DNA of 64,000 bases from JAEUHQ01 sp964538915. Lineage in GTDB: Bacteria > Planctomycetota > UBA1135 > UBA2386. Below, in pieces: positions 7,649 through 16,058 of the stretch (positions are counted from its first letter, which is position 1; every line of letters begins with the position of its first letter). Below the pieces are notes generated by a model. It was not told the origin of the DNA. It ran no database searches and saw nothing but the letters and a program-made list of their open reading frames with translations. Where the stretch lies: positions 62,001 to 126,000 of the forward strand of contig CAZIFB010000003.1 of the NCBI GenBank assembly GCA_964538915.1. The letters are read 5' to 3'. Position numbers and translations under genes: made by a program.

Positions 7649-9181
7649 ATGCCACGCTCTCTCCCGCGCTCGTCGGTGAGCTTCGCCTTGCTCGCGGCCG
7701 CAACCGCATGGCTGTGCATCGCGATGCCCGTCTTCTCGCAGGAGGCGTACTACTGGACGTACGCCCAGCATCCGGACCTCTCGTATTTCGATCACCCGCC
7801 GATGGTGGCGTGGCTGATCTGGCTCGGAACGCATGTGTTCGGCAACGGCGCTGCCGGCATCCGGCTCGGGACCTGGGCGTGCGGCATGGCGACCGCGTGG
7901 TTCGGCTGGCAGCTGCTGCGCGATTTCGGCATCGACGAGAAGGGGCGGAACGGATGGGTGCTGCTCGGACTCGTGAGCCCGATCCTCGCGATGACGCACT
8001 TTCTGGCCAATCCCGATGCGCCGCTCGTCTGCTTCTGGACGCTGACGATGCTCGCGCTGTGGCGCGCGCGCAGCGGCAGCCTCGTGTGGTGGATGATCGC
8101 CGGCGCGGCTGCGGGCGCCGCGCTGCTGAGCAAGTACTCGGCGGCCTTCCTCGCCGTCGGCGGTGTCGCGCTCTTCGTGATGGATCCGACGATGCGACGC
8201 CAGCTGCGGCGGCCGGCGCCCTACGTCGCCGTACTCGTAGCGGCGATCGTGTTCCTGCCCGTCGTGCAGTGGAACCTGGCCAACCACTTCGAGTCGTTCC
8301 GCTTCCAGACCGCCGATCGCTTCGCGAAGGGCGAGGCCGGCACACGCTGGCTGCTCGAGATGGCGGCGGGCCAGATCGGGGTCTTCCAGCCCATCCTCGC
8401 CGTCTTCCTGCCGGCGGCCCTCTGGTGGCACGGCAAGCGCCGCCCCCAGCGCGACCCGCGATCCATCTGGCTGCTCGCGTTCGGCGCGCCGCTGCCGCTG
8501 TACCTCGCGTTCAACGCGATCTGGATCGAGGTGAAGATCAACTGGCTCGCGCCCGCCATCGTGCCGCTCCTCTTGGCCATGATCGTCTGGTGGCGCGAGA
8601 GCGGAGCGACGGCGCTGCAGTCGCGCGCTGCCCGTTGGCTGGCGCCCGGCCTGCTGCTTCTGCCGATCGTCGTGCCGTTCGCGCCGCTGATGCGGATGAT
8701 CCCGTCGGGCCGCGGCTCGTCGTGGACCGGGTGGGACGAGATCGCGAAGACCGCCGAGGTGTGGGAGGACAGGATCGACGCGGAGGACGGGATCGAGGGC
8801 AATGTCTTCTTCTTCGGCGCCGACTACCGCGACGCCGCGCAGCTCGGACGCGCACTGCGGATGCAGTGGGACGAAGAGGGTGAGCACCAGGCGATCCCGG
8901 GCCAGCCGGACAGCGGCGAGCCGACCATGGCGCAGAACGTGCTCTCGATGCCGGGCCTGCAGTTCGACCACTGGGAGCCGCCGCGGGCCCGCATCGGCCA
9001 GGACGCGATCTTCGTCGTGTCGCGACCCGCGCAGCGAGCCGCGATGGTCGAGAAGGCGAGCAAGCACTTCCGGACCATCGAGAAGGTCGAGAGCGTCGCT
9101 ATCCGCGAGTTCGGCGTGCACGTGCTCGACGCCGACGTGTACGTGTGCCGCGACTATCGCGGTCCGGACGGCCGACCGTAG
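7649..9181 (+). CDS. ArnT/PMT-like polytopic glycosyltransferase
   Basis: A 510-residue integral membrane protein with about ten hydrophobic segments in residues 10-345 and a soluble C-terminal domain. Near the N-terminus it has EAYYWTYAQ and YFDHPPMVAW, the first-loop signature of the GT39/GT83 (PMT_2/ArnT) superfamily, which uses a polyprenyl-phosphate sugar as donor; the acidic residue is the expected catalytic base. LANPDAPL is the second conserved loop. Bacterial members attach sugars to lipid A, glycans or proteins on the periplasmic side. The start ATG is at the head of helix 1 with no clear Shine-Dalgarno. The next gene begins 12 nt after its stop and encodes a PagL-like lipid A deacylase, which suggests lipid A as the acceptor; this is inference. 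Confidence 0.82.
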   Translation: MPRSLPRSSVSFALLAAATAWLCIAMPVFSQEAYYWTYAQHPDLSYFDHPPMVAWLIWLGTHVFGNGAAGIRLGTWACGMATAWFGWQLLRDFGIDEKGRNGWVLLGLVSPILAMTHFLANPDAPLVCFWTLTMLALWRARSGSLVWWMIAGAAAGAALLSKYSAAFLAVGGVALFVMDPTMRRQLRRPAPYVAVLVAAIVFLPVVQWNLANHFESFRFQTADRFAKGEAGTRWLLEMAAGQIGVFQPILAVFLPAALWWHGKRRPQRDPRSIWLLAFGAPLPLYLAFNAIWIEVKINWLAPAIVPLLLAMIVWWRESGATALQSRAARWLAPGLLLLPIVVPFAPLMRMIPSGRGSSWTGWDEIAKTAEVWEDRIDAEDGIEGNVFFFGADYRDAAQLGRALRMQWDEEGEHQAIPGQPDSGEPTMAQNVLSMPGLQFDHWEPPRARIGQDAIFVVSRPAQRAAMVEKASKHFRTIEKVESVAIREFGVHVLDADVYVCRDYRGPDGRP

Positions 9182-9193
9182 GATCGCGCCGCT

Positions 9194-9808
9194 GTGACGC
9201 GTCCCAACACCCGCTCGGTCGTCGCGGCCATCGCGTCCCTGCTCCCCGTCGGCTGCACGAGCGCCCACCCGGCGACGTCCTTCCCGGTCGAACGTGGCAG
9301 CGGCCCCGGCCTGTCTCACCGATCCGGTGACACCACGATCGAAGGGCGCGCCTACTACGGCGTCCCGATCCTGCAGAAGTCGCTCTTCTGGGACGGCAAC
9401 GGCGAAACGGACGACGCCGGCCTCGGTGTGCACGTGCTGCAGCACCTGGCCGACGACTTCGCGATCGGCATGGGACTGAACGTCGGAAACTGGTTCCTCG
9501 GCGGCGAGGACGCGTACAGCGGCGAGATCGAGGGGCTGATGCGGCTGCACCCGTTCGCGAGCCTGCCCTTCTTCTTCGATCTCAGCGCCGGCTACCAGCT
9601 GGCGAACGAACCGGTGCCACCCGGCGGCACCGACTGGAACTTCACGTTCGCGTTCGGTCCCGGCATCGAGATCCCGGTCGACCGCGGCTGCAGCTTCGAG
9701 CTCGGCGCGCTCTACCATCACGTCTCGAACGCACTCGGCCGGATGAACGACCGCAACCCGAGCCAGAACGAAGGGCGGTTCTGGATCGGCTTCGCCTGGA
9801 CGCTCTGA
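9194..9808 (+). CDS. PagL-like outer-membrane lipid A deacylase (lipoprotein signal)
   Basis: A 204-residue protein with a lipoprotein-type signal (LLPVGC, Cys21) and alternating hydrophobic beta-strands ending in the aromatic terminal strand RFWIGFAWTL, typical of an outer-membrane barrel. Near the C-terminus it has HHVSN (His176, Ser178), matching the catalytic HxS of PagL, with Glu193 in QNEGRFW as a candidate for the third residue. PagL removes the 3-O-acyl chain of lipid A. A lipobox on a barrel is unusual; Cys21 may not be lipidated. The start is GTG 9194. The stop codon of the upstream gene forms TAGGAT 9 nt before this GTG, which could be chance or a promoter; cotranscription with the glycosyltransferase is likely. 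Confidence 0.72.
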   Translation: MTRPNTRSVVAAIASLLPVGCTSAHPATSFPVERGSGPGLSHRSGDTTIEGRAYYGVPILQKSLFWDGNGETDDAGLGVHVLQHLADDFAIGMGLNVGNWFLGGEDAYSGEIEGLMRLHPFASLPFFFDLSAGYQLANEPVPPGGTDWNFTFAFGPGIEIPVDRGCSFELGALYHHVSNALGRMNDRNPSQNEGRFWIGFAWTL

Positions 9809-9820
9809 CGCGCCGCTGCG

Positions 9821-10939
9821 CTAGCGGGCGCCGCGATCCACGGAGGGCTCGACCCGGATCGTGCTCGAGAAGATCCAAGGGGCGCCGTGCCGGACGACCT
9901 CGACGCGGTAGACGCCCGGCGCCGGATCGCGCAGTTCGAGCGTTTCACCGTGCTGTTCGGCCGCAACCGTCCCGTCGCGCAGCAGACGAATCGTGGCGAT
10001 GGCCGGTGCTCGCACGCGGAGCACCAGGCCCGGCGTCGCCTCGAGCGTGTCGCCGGGCAGACGGATCGTGTCGCCGCTGACGGCGCGGAAGTCGAACCCG
10101 GAGCCGTCGCCGAACACGTCGAACACGACATAGGTGCGGCCACTGCGGAACGCGTCGACGAGCGACGTTTCGTCGAGCCGCAGCGCGAGCACGTGTGTGC
10201 TCAGCGTCGCGAAGACTTCGCGGTAGGTGCCGATCGTCCCGCCGAGCGGGCCGAAGACCCGGACGTTCGCGTGGGCATCGTTGCCGCCGACCGGCGTGAA
10301 CGGATGCGTCGCGCGGAGTTCGCGGTCCCACTCGGCGAACACGCGCTCGTCGCGCAGACAGATGCGCTCCATCAGCGAACGCAGAGGGAGGAAGAGCGCC
10401 GTCGCCAGCGTGCCCGCGTAGCTCGCGGTCATCGCTCCGGCGTGCAGGTTCACGACCTCCGCTCCGGCGAGCCCGAGCCCCGCCCACGGGATCTTCCACA
10501 GCTCGGCGTGGCAGACGAAGGCGAGCGCGCCCTGCTCGGCGGCCTCCTTCACCAGCAGGCCGGCGTGCTGCCAGTGCACGAGGGGTTTCAGCAGTGGAAA
10601 CGCGAGGATCGTGCCCTGCGGACTCCGCACCTCCGCGCCGACCACGAACAGCACGTCGTCGACGAGGCCGCGGGCGCCGTCGCGGATCGATGCCTCGGTC
10701 TGGTGGTCCGTCATCACGACGAAGTGCACGCCCGTCTCGTGGCACGCGGCGACGATCTCCTCGATGGTGCCGGTCGAGTCGTGCGACAGGCGGCCGTGGC
10801 AGTGCACGATTCCCTTCCAGTCGAACAGCTCGGTGCCCGCGACCGCGAGTTCGCGTTCGCGTGGCGACGACGGATCGATCGTGGTCAGCGACGCGCAGGC
10901 GGCGCACGTCGCGAGCAGCACGAACGACGCGACCTTCAT
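9821..10939 (-). CDS. PHP-domain phosphoesterase-like lipoprotein
   Basis: A 372-residue exported protein with a lipobox-like signal (LLATCAAC). The PHP metal-binding motifs are visible: HCHGRLSHD near residue 46, VMTDHQ, a GAEV segment, CHAE and GGNDAHA. The PHP superfamily holds di- or trinuclear metal phosphoesterases; exported members are poorly characterised. A C-terminal beta-rich region (about 270-372) resembles a carbohydrate-binding or Ig-like fold and ends in WIFSSTIRVEP. The ATG overlaps the TGA that closes the DUF1579-like remnant just upstream (ATGA), so the gene was probably once coupled to a full DUF1579 gene. The substrate is unknown. Confidence 0.8.
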   Translation of the reverse strand: MKVASFVLLATCAACASLTTIDPSSPRERELAVAGTELFDWKGIVHCHGRLSHDSTGTIEEIVAACHETGVHFVVMTDHQTEASIRDGARGLVDDVLFVVGAEVRSPQGTILAFPLLKPLVHWQHAGLLVKEAAEQGALAFVCHAELWKIPWAGLGLAGAEVVNLHAGAMTASYAGTLATALFLPLRSLMERICLRDERVFAEWDRELRATHPFTPVGGNDAHANVRVFGPLGGTIGTYREVFATLSTHVLALRLDETSLVDAFRSGRTYVVFDVFGDGSGFDFRAVSGDTIRLPGDTLEATPGLVLRVRAPAIATIRLLRDGTVAAEQHGETLELRDPAPGVYRVEVVRHGAPWIFSSTIRVEPSVDRGAR

Positions 10940-11097
10940 GCCGGCACACGGGTCGAGCGGAGCGTCACGAGGGGACGTGCGGCACCGAGGATCGCGCTCG
11001 GCCCGGCGCTCGTCGGCTGGCCATCCGCGCCCATTCGCATCGACATGCCCTGCACCATCGGCTCTCCGTGCATCGTGCCGTGAGACACGCCGAGCGG
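10936..11097 (-). pseudogene. Remnant of a DUF1579 gene (C-terminal tail only)
   Basis: In the gap between the PHP gene and the ECF sigma gene, the minus strand encodes about 53 codons. They align end to end with the C-terminus of the intact DUF1579 protein at 14228-15265: SHGTMHGEPMVQGM here against SHGTMRGEPMVQRM there, then ILGAA...RST near the end. At DNA level the stretch CTGCACCATCGGCTCTCCG on the plus strand is identical in both. No start codon or upstream part of the family remains; the frame simply emerges from an unrelated frame of the sigma gene. Its TGA overlaps the ATG of the PHP gene. This is a truncated paralogue that lost everything but its tail. Confidence 0.8.
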
Positions 11098-11119
11098 CGA
11101 GGAGGGGTCGGTCGCGAGG

Positions 11120-14100
11120 TCACTTGGAGGACATCGGATCGGGCAGCTGGATCTCGACGACCGGCGCGGACTCCGCGCGATCGACGACGAACGTCCCGTG
11201 CACCGTGTCGTTCGATGCGGGGAGCGTCGCCTCGTAGCGATAGGAGCCCGCGCGCAAGCCGCATCGCCACGTGTGGCGATCCTCCAGATCGAGCGTCCAG
11301 CGCCGGGCGGCGACCTCGCGGTCATCGGCATCGCGCACGCGCAGCACCACTGCCGCTCGCCACCGTTCGCCGGGCGCCGCGGACGCAGGCCGCAGGAGGT
11401 CGAAACGCACGCTCGGCGCCGGCTCGACGCGCACCTCGCTCGCCGTGGTGCGTTCCGCGGCGACGACGACGGGCGCGTCCGCGAACACGAAGTCCTCGCC
11501 CCACGCAGACAGCGTGTAGATGCCGGCAGGCAGGTCGCGGGCGCGCAACACACCGTCCGGACCGCGAGTAAGTACGCCGCTGTTGCCGGCGAGATCGTTC
11601 ACGAGCGCCTCGACCGGCTCGACAGCCGTTCCGGCCGGCGTCGCGAACCGCACCGCCAGTTCGCCGTGCGCGGGCAACCTCGTCGTACCGAGGTCGAGTT
11701 GCTGGCGCGGTGCCAGATCGTGCGTACCGAGGTGGATCGCGGCCTCTTCCTGCACCCGGGCACCGATCCGGTACCTGCCCGCGGGCAGCGGCCCGAGCCG
11801 GAACGCGCCGGCCTCGTCGAGTTCGAGATCGACGTGCCAGCCCTGCCGTTCCCCCGCCGGGATCAGCCATGCACTCGCCGCGTGTCCCGGTCGCCGCCCC
11901 TTCGCGTCGAGCAACACGCCCGCGAGCCAGGCGCCGTCCTCTTCGCGTGTCGCAGAGCGAAGCACGAGTTCGCCGTCGCCCGGTCGAACGCCCGTGGCCC
12001 CGACCCACGGCACCGAACCCGACAAGGCGGCCGGCCGTGCTTCGACCGCGAACTGGTCGGCATCGAGGCCATCGAGGCGGAAGGCCCCACGCTCGTCGCT
12101 GGTCGCCTGGGCGAGGCTGCCGCCACCGATCGGCCACGCCTGCACCTGCCAGCCCACGATCGGCTGATCGTGCTGATCGAGCACGCGCCCCGCGATCCAA
12201 CGCGTAGGGCGCAAGCGGAAGTCCGCGCGCTGTTCGCCGCCCTCTGCCATCTGCAGTTCGCGCGCCGCGGGTGCGTTCTGCCGCCGCACGTGGGGCGAAA
12301 CCTCGATCGTCAGTTCGCCGGTGGGTACGTGTTCGCACCGATACCCACCCTGGGCGTCGGTTCGACCGGTCCTCACACAGCGATGGAACAACGGTCGCAA
12401 CGCCTCCGTCCAGATCGGCCCCGCTCCGGCCCATCGCGGCCGCACGGCCACGGTCGCATCGACTCCCGAGCCGTCGCCATCGACGACTCTGCCGACCAGC
12501 ACGCCACCCAGCCCGAGTGTCACATCGCAGAGCTGACTGCTGCCGTCGACAGAGAGAGGGGTCGGAGTCGGTGCGTGCCCCGGCGCCTGCGCGACCAGCA
12601 GGTGCCTGCCGAGCGGCAGTTCGTCGGTTGCCCAGCGCCCGCGTTCGTCGGTGCGCAGGACGATCGGCGCTGCGCACTGATCGGGTGGGTCGAGCCGCAC
12701 GATGGTCACCACCGCATCGGCCTGGACCACGCCAGACGCTGCCCGCACCGTGCCGCGGACATCGCCGCCGGCCCGACCGAGCACGAGCATCAGCTGCATC
12801 GTGCCCTCGTCGAGCGAACGCGAACACGGGCTCGGCGCGTGGCCGGGCTGTTGCGCCCAGAACGACCCCCCGATGTCCAGCGCGCCGCGGAACACGCCAT
12901 CGGCACCGGAAACGGCGACGAGCAGAGGAGACGTCGCGTCCGGTCGCACGAACGACTGACAGAACACGCGCGCACCCCGGATGCGTCGCCATTCTTCGTC
13001 GAACACGATGCCTTCGACCAACAGCGACGGCTCCACCTCGATGCGTTCCTCGACGACCTGGCCCGCGGTGACGTGCAGCCGATGCTGAAGCTTGATGCCG
13101 TGCAGGCGATAGTCGCCGGGTGGCAGCGCCGGCAGCACGAGGCGTCCATCCTGGTCCGCCAGGAACCTTGCGTTGACCGGGCCGCTGATCCACACCGTCA
13201 CTCCACTGGCGGGCCCGCGGTCGCCTTGCCACACGAACTCGAGCTGCGCCGAGCCGGTGCGCGGCGCCTCTGTCGCTGCCGCCGTGCGCTGCTGGTCCGT
13301 GGGCTCCCCCCGCGCAGACGTGTGATCGACCGAGGCCGCGGCCACCGCCGGCACGGCGCCGGCCACATCGACCAGCGGCGCGAGCGCCGGCGCCTGGTCG
13401 AACCAGAACCACGCGCCGATCCCGAGCGACGCGACGACCGCGAACAGCAGCTTCTTCATGAGCAGACCTCCCGCGAACACCCCCGCCGCGACGCCGCCCG
13501 CCGACGCGGTCGCCGTCGCCACCGCTTCCTGCGCGCGCGCCAGGACGACCGCCCGCACCGCTGCGAGTCCTGGCTGCGTCGTCACCGCACCGGCAACGGC
13601 TGCTCCGATCCCCGCCGGCAGCACGCGGCGCAACCACTCCAACCCGCGCTGCAGCCGCGTCTTCGCCGTCGCCACCGGGCAGCCCGTCGCGTGCGCGATC
13701 TCCGTCGCCGACAGGCCGTGCACCAGCCGCAGCGTCACTGCCTGCCGCATCTGCCGCGGCAGGCGTGCCAGACCCTCGGAGAGCCGTTCGGCAAGCTCGT
13801 CGGCAGCCACTGCATCGAGCGGCGACGGCTCCGTGCGCGCGCGCAACCGCTGGCCGTCGATCGGGCGCCGCCGACGCCGGCGTTCGGCGCGGGCGTGATG
13901 CACGAGGATGCCGATCAGCCACGGCAGCAGCCGTCGCGAAGCGTCCCAGCGCCCCGCCTTCTCGATCGCGTCGAGGAACGTCGCCTGGACCAGGTCCTCC
14001 GCGTCGCGGCCGGCGAAGTGCGCGGCCACCAACAGGAGCTCGGGCGCCAGCTGGTCGAAGACCGCGGCCAACGCCGTCACGTCAGCGTGCTCGCGGAAGC

Positions 14101-14131
14101 GGGCGAATTGCAGCTCGGGGGTCACTGCCAC
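11120..14131 (-). CDS. Transmembrane ECF sigma factor with carboxypeptidase-regulatory-like ectodomain (copy 1)
   Basis: A 1003-residue fusion. Residues about 20-90 are sigma region 2 (GRDAEDLVQATFLDAI, then LLPWLIGILVHHARAERRRR). About 112-170 are region 4 with the helix-turn-helix SATEIAHATGCPVATAKTRL. A single membrane segment (about 225-244, MKKLLFAVVASLGIGAWFWF) follows an Ala/Gly linker. The remaining 750 residues should be outside the membrane and hold repeated beta-sandwich units with the carboxypeptidase-regulatory/prealbumin-like pattern: GVVxDxxGxPVxGAxV, DExGxFxLxxLxxGxYxL. Sigma and ectodomain are in one chain and no anti-sigma gene is adjacent. How the sigma part is released is unknown; cleavage near the membrane is one option. 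Start GTG 14131; a second GTG lies two codons on. Confidence 0.85.
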   Translation of the reverse strand: MAVTPELQFARFREHADVTALAAVFDQLAPELLLVAAHFAGRDAEDLVQATFLDAIEKAGRWDASRRLLPWLIGILVHHARAERRRRRRPIDGQRLRARTEPSPLDAVAADELAERLSEGLARLPRQMRQAVTLRLVHGLSATEIAHATGCPVATAKTRLQRGLEWLRRVLPAGIGAAVAGAVTTQPGLAAVRAVVLARAQEAVATATASAGGVAAGVFAGGLLMKKLLFAVVASLGIGAWFWFDQAPALAPLVDVAGAVPAVAAASVDHTSARGEPTDQQRTAAATEAPRTGSAQLEFVWQGDRGPASGVTVWISGPVNARFLADQDGRLVLPALPPGDYRLHGIKLQHRLHVTAGQVVEERIEVEPSLLVEGIVFDEEWRRIRGARVFCQSFVRPDATSPLLVAVSGADGVFRGALDIGGSFWAQQPGHAPSPCSRSLDEGTMQLMLVLGRAGGDVRGTVRAASGVVQADAVVTIVRLDPPDQCAAPIVLRTDERGRWATDELPLGRHLLVAQAPGHAPTPTPLSVDGSSQLCDVTLGLGGVLVGRVVDGDGSGVDATVAVRPRWAGAGPIWTEALRPLFHRCVRTGRTDAQGGYRCEHVPTGELTIEVSPHVRRQNAPAARELQMAEGGEQRADFRLRPTRWIAGRVLDQHDQPIVGWQVQAWPIGGGSLAQATSDERGAFRLDGLDADQFAVEARPAALSGSVPWVGATGVRPGDGELVLRSATREEDGAWLAGVLLDAKGRRPGHAASAWLIPAGERQGWHVDLELDEAGAFRLGPLPAGRYRIGARVQEEAAIHLGTHDLAPRQQLDLGTTRLPAHGELAVRFATPAGTAVEPVEALVNDLAGNSGVLTRGPDGVLRARDLPAGIYTLSAWGEDFVFADAPVVVAAERTTASEVRVEPAPSVRFDLLRPASAAPGERWRAAVVLRVRDADDREVAARRWTLDLEDRHTWRCGLRAGSYRYEATLPASNDTVHGTFVVDRAESAPVVEIQLPDPMSSK

Positions 14132-14227
14132 TACTCGACCCGAAGTCCTCCGGCGGATTCGGGAAATCCCGGTCGGTTCGACCGCGGCGATCCGGCGGCG
14201 GCGGTCGGAGGCGGGCCACCGCGACCT

Positions 14228-15265
14228 TCACTTCTTCGTGTAGGTCGAACGGAACGACTCGAAGGGTGCGGCGGCGCCGAGGATCACGTGCGACACGACG
14301 CTCTTCGGCCGGCCCTCCGCGTCCATCTGCATCACCATGCGCTGCACCATCGGCTCTCCGCGCATGGTGCCGTGCGAGGTGCTGAGCAGCGCGCCGTCCT
14401 TCGCGAACCACGCGTCCATCGTCGAGAACTCGCCGAAGCTGCTGACGTACGCGCCGACGAGGCACTTCTTCGCTTCGTCCCACGCCCAGAAGACCTCGCC
14501 TTCGTACCGGCCGGGGACGCCCTCCGCGCTGCCGACGGTCGAGCCGTGCATCACGGCGCCGCCGAACACGGACCGGAACGTGTCGGTGCCCTGGATCTTC
14601 ATCACGGGAGCGCCCGGCGCCTGCACGACCTCGCCGGTGAGCGCGTACTCGCCCGCGCACTTGCCGAGCCGCTGGACGGCCTCGGCGATCGCGGCGCCTT
14701 CGAACGCGGGCGTTTCCCACGCGCCGTCGAACCCGTCGCCGCCCCGCGCGAACCGGCCGTCGACGATCGACAGCGAAGATCCCTGCGCCATCAGCATGTC
14801 GACCGAGTGCAGCAGCTGGTCTCCGTCGACGCGCAGGGTCGAACGCTGCGCGAACGGCAACCCGTTCTGGTGGAGGCGCGTCATCTGCAGCAGCGTGCCG
14901 TCGGGCAGGAGCGACACGTCCTCGATGTGCACGACGCCGGTGTTCGCTGCGGAGAGCGCCACGAAGCGCCCGTTCTCACGATCCCAGCCCCAGTAGTTGC
15001 GCATCACCAGCGGTGCGGGCGCGCCCTCGAAGTCGATCCGGAAGTCCTCGCGGATCCAGAAGTCGCCGAGCGCCTTGCGGAACGTGCCGCGCGCGGACCA
15101 CTTCGCCGGCGGTGCGCCGGGACCGAACGTCGCGGTGCCGGTGCCGTGCCAGTTGCCGACGAGCGGTTCGAGCCTCTTCAGCTCGGGCGCCGGGCCGGGC
15201 ATGCCGTCCTGCGCGACGACGGCGGACACGAGAAGGGCGGTGACGAGTGCGGTGACGCGTGGCAT
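14228..15265 (-). CDS. Exported DUF1579 family protein
   Basis: A 345-residue secreted protein with signal peptide ALVTALLVSAVVAQ. It has the DUF1579 pattern: LEPLVGNWHGTG near residue 35, paired WIREDF and NYWGWDRENGRFV, and the repeat EYALTGEV ... YEGEVFWAWDEAKKCLVGAYVSSFGE. The family is a beta-barrel, lipocalin-like fold of unknown function, and this copy is a double-length form with two units. The ATG at 15265 has GAGGT 5 nt upstream, one of the few good Shine-Dalgarno sites here. It is divergent from the DUF445 gene and lies 96 nt upstream of the sigma fusion; a second copy of its tail lies beyond that gene. Confidence 0.82.
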   Translation of the reverse strand: MPRVTALVTALLVSAVVAQDGMPGPAPELKRLEPLVGNWHGTGTATFGPGAPPAKWSARGTFRKALGDFWIREDFRIDFEGAPAPLVMRNYWGWDRENGRFVALSAANTGVVHIEDVSLLPDGTLLQMTRLHQNGLPFAQRSTLRVDGDQLLHSVDMLMAQGSSLSIVDGRFARGGDGFDGAWETPAFEGAAIAEAVQRLGKCAGEYALTGEVVQAPGAPVMKIQGTDTFRSVFGGAVMHGSTVGSAEGVPGRYEGEVFWAWDEAKKCLVGAYVSSFGEFSTMDAWFAKDGALLSTSHGTMRGEPMVQRMVMQMDAEGRPKSVVSHVILGAAAPFESFRSTYTKK

Positions 15266-15390
15266 TGGGGACCTCGGGGGAGAACAGGTGCCCATCAGAC
15301 GAAGCCGCGCCGCCCGAATCGACAACACTCGCGAGCGGCGCCGCGAACGTTGAGCCTCGACCGCGGCGGCGGGATACTCCTCGCCCCCAC

Positions 15391-16005
15391 ATGCCCCCCG
15401 TACCCGACGTCTGGACCTGGATCACGATCCCCGCGATCGGCGGCCTGATCGGCTGGAGCACGAACTGGCTCGCCGTGAAGATGATCTTCCGTCCGATCGC
15501 GCCGATCCGATTCCTCGGCATCCGGATCCAAGGCCTCGTCGGCCGCCGCCAGAAGGACCTCGCGCAGGCGATCGGCCGCGTGGTCGGCAACCACCTCGTC
15601 GAACACAAGGACGTGGTGAAGAGCCTCAACAAACTCGACTTCGCCGGCATCCTCGGCAACGTGCTGGACCGCGGCCTCACGCCGAAGGTGCAGGAGCTGC
15701 GCAGCCTGCCGCTCATCGGCGGCTTCCTGACCGAGGACCGCATCGCCGACATCCGCGGATCGATCGTCGCGTCCGTGATGGCGCACAAAGAGGACGTCCT
15801 CGACGAGGTGGAGCGCGGCCTCGAGAAGGGGCTGAACGTGCCAGACCTGGTCGAACGCAAGGTCGCGGCCTTCCCGGTGGAGCGCCTCGAGAAGCTCATC
15901 CTCGAAGTCGCGAGCCGGGAACTGCGCGCGATCGAGGTGCTCGGCGGCGTGCTGGGCATCCTGATCGGCCTGCTCCAGGTCGGCTTCGTCTGGTTCCGCG
16001 GCTGA
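15391..16005 (+). CDS. DUF445 family membrane protein
   Basis: A 204-residue protein with an N-terminal membrane segment containing PAIGGLIGWSTNWLAVKMIFRP, shown here only as a landmark of the family; the GWxTNWLAVKMLF signature identifies DUF445 (YheB/YjiN type). The middle is helical with the repeated pattern LGNVLDRGLTPKVQEL. A C-terminal hydrophobic hairpin (about 184-202, GILIGLLQVGFVW) completes a membrane-helix-membrane layout. The role of the family is unknown. The start ATG has no Shine-Dalgarno. The 125-nt gap to the divergent DUF1579 gene holds GATACT at 15373, a poor -10 candidate. Confidence 0.88.
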   Translation: MPPVPDVWTWITIPAIGGLIGWSTNWLAVKMIFRPIAPIRFLGIRIQGLVGRRQKDLAQAIGRVVGNHLVEHKDVVKSLNKLDFAGILGNVLDRGLTPKVQELRSLPLIGGFLTEDRIADIRGSIVASVMAHKEDVLDEVERGLEKGLNVPDLVERKVAAFPVERLEKLILEVASRELRAIEVLGGVLGILIGLLQVGFVWFRG

Positions 16006-16045
16006 CAACAGGCCCGGAGCGGTTACGCCCGGCCCCGATCCCTGC

Positions 16046-16051
16046 TAGACA
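16046..16051 (+). promoter_or_regulatory. Probable -10 hexamer (TAGACA)
   Basis: TAGACA ends 7 nt before the start of the gene at 16059. It is an imperfect TAnnnT, but its position is the same as in the cases at 6600 and 44776. Confidence 0.3.
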
Positions 16052-16058
16052 ACGCGCC

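Noticed and set aside
9179..9184. TAGGAT as a promoter for the PagL-like gene
   Set aside because: The TAG is the stop codon of the upstream gene, so the match may be chance; cotranscription is the simpler view. It was not listed as a feature.
11198..15448. A 1416-codon open frame antisense to the first sigma fusion
   Set aside because: Composition is that of a GC-rich shadow, while the minus strand carries clear sigma, membrane and ectodomain features.
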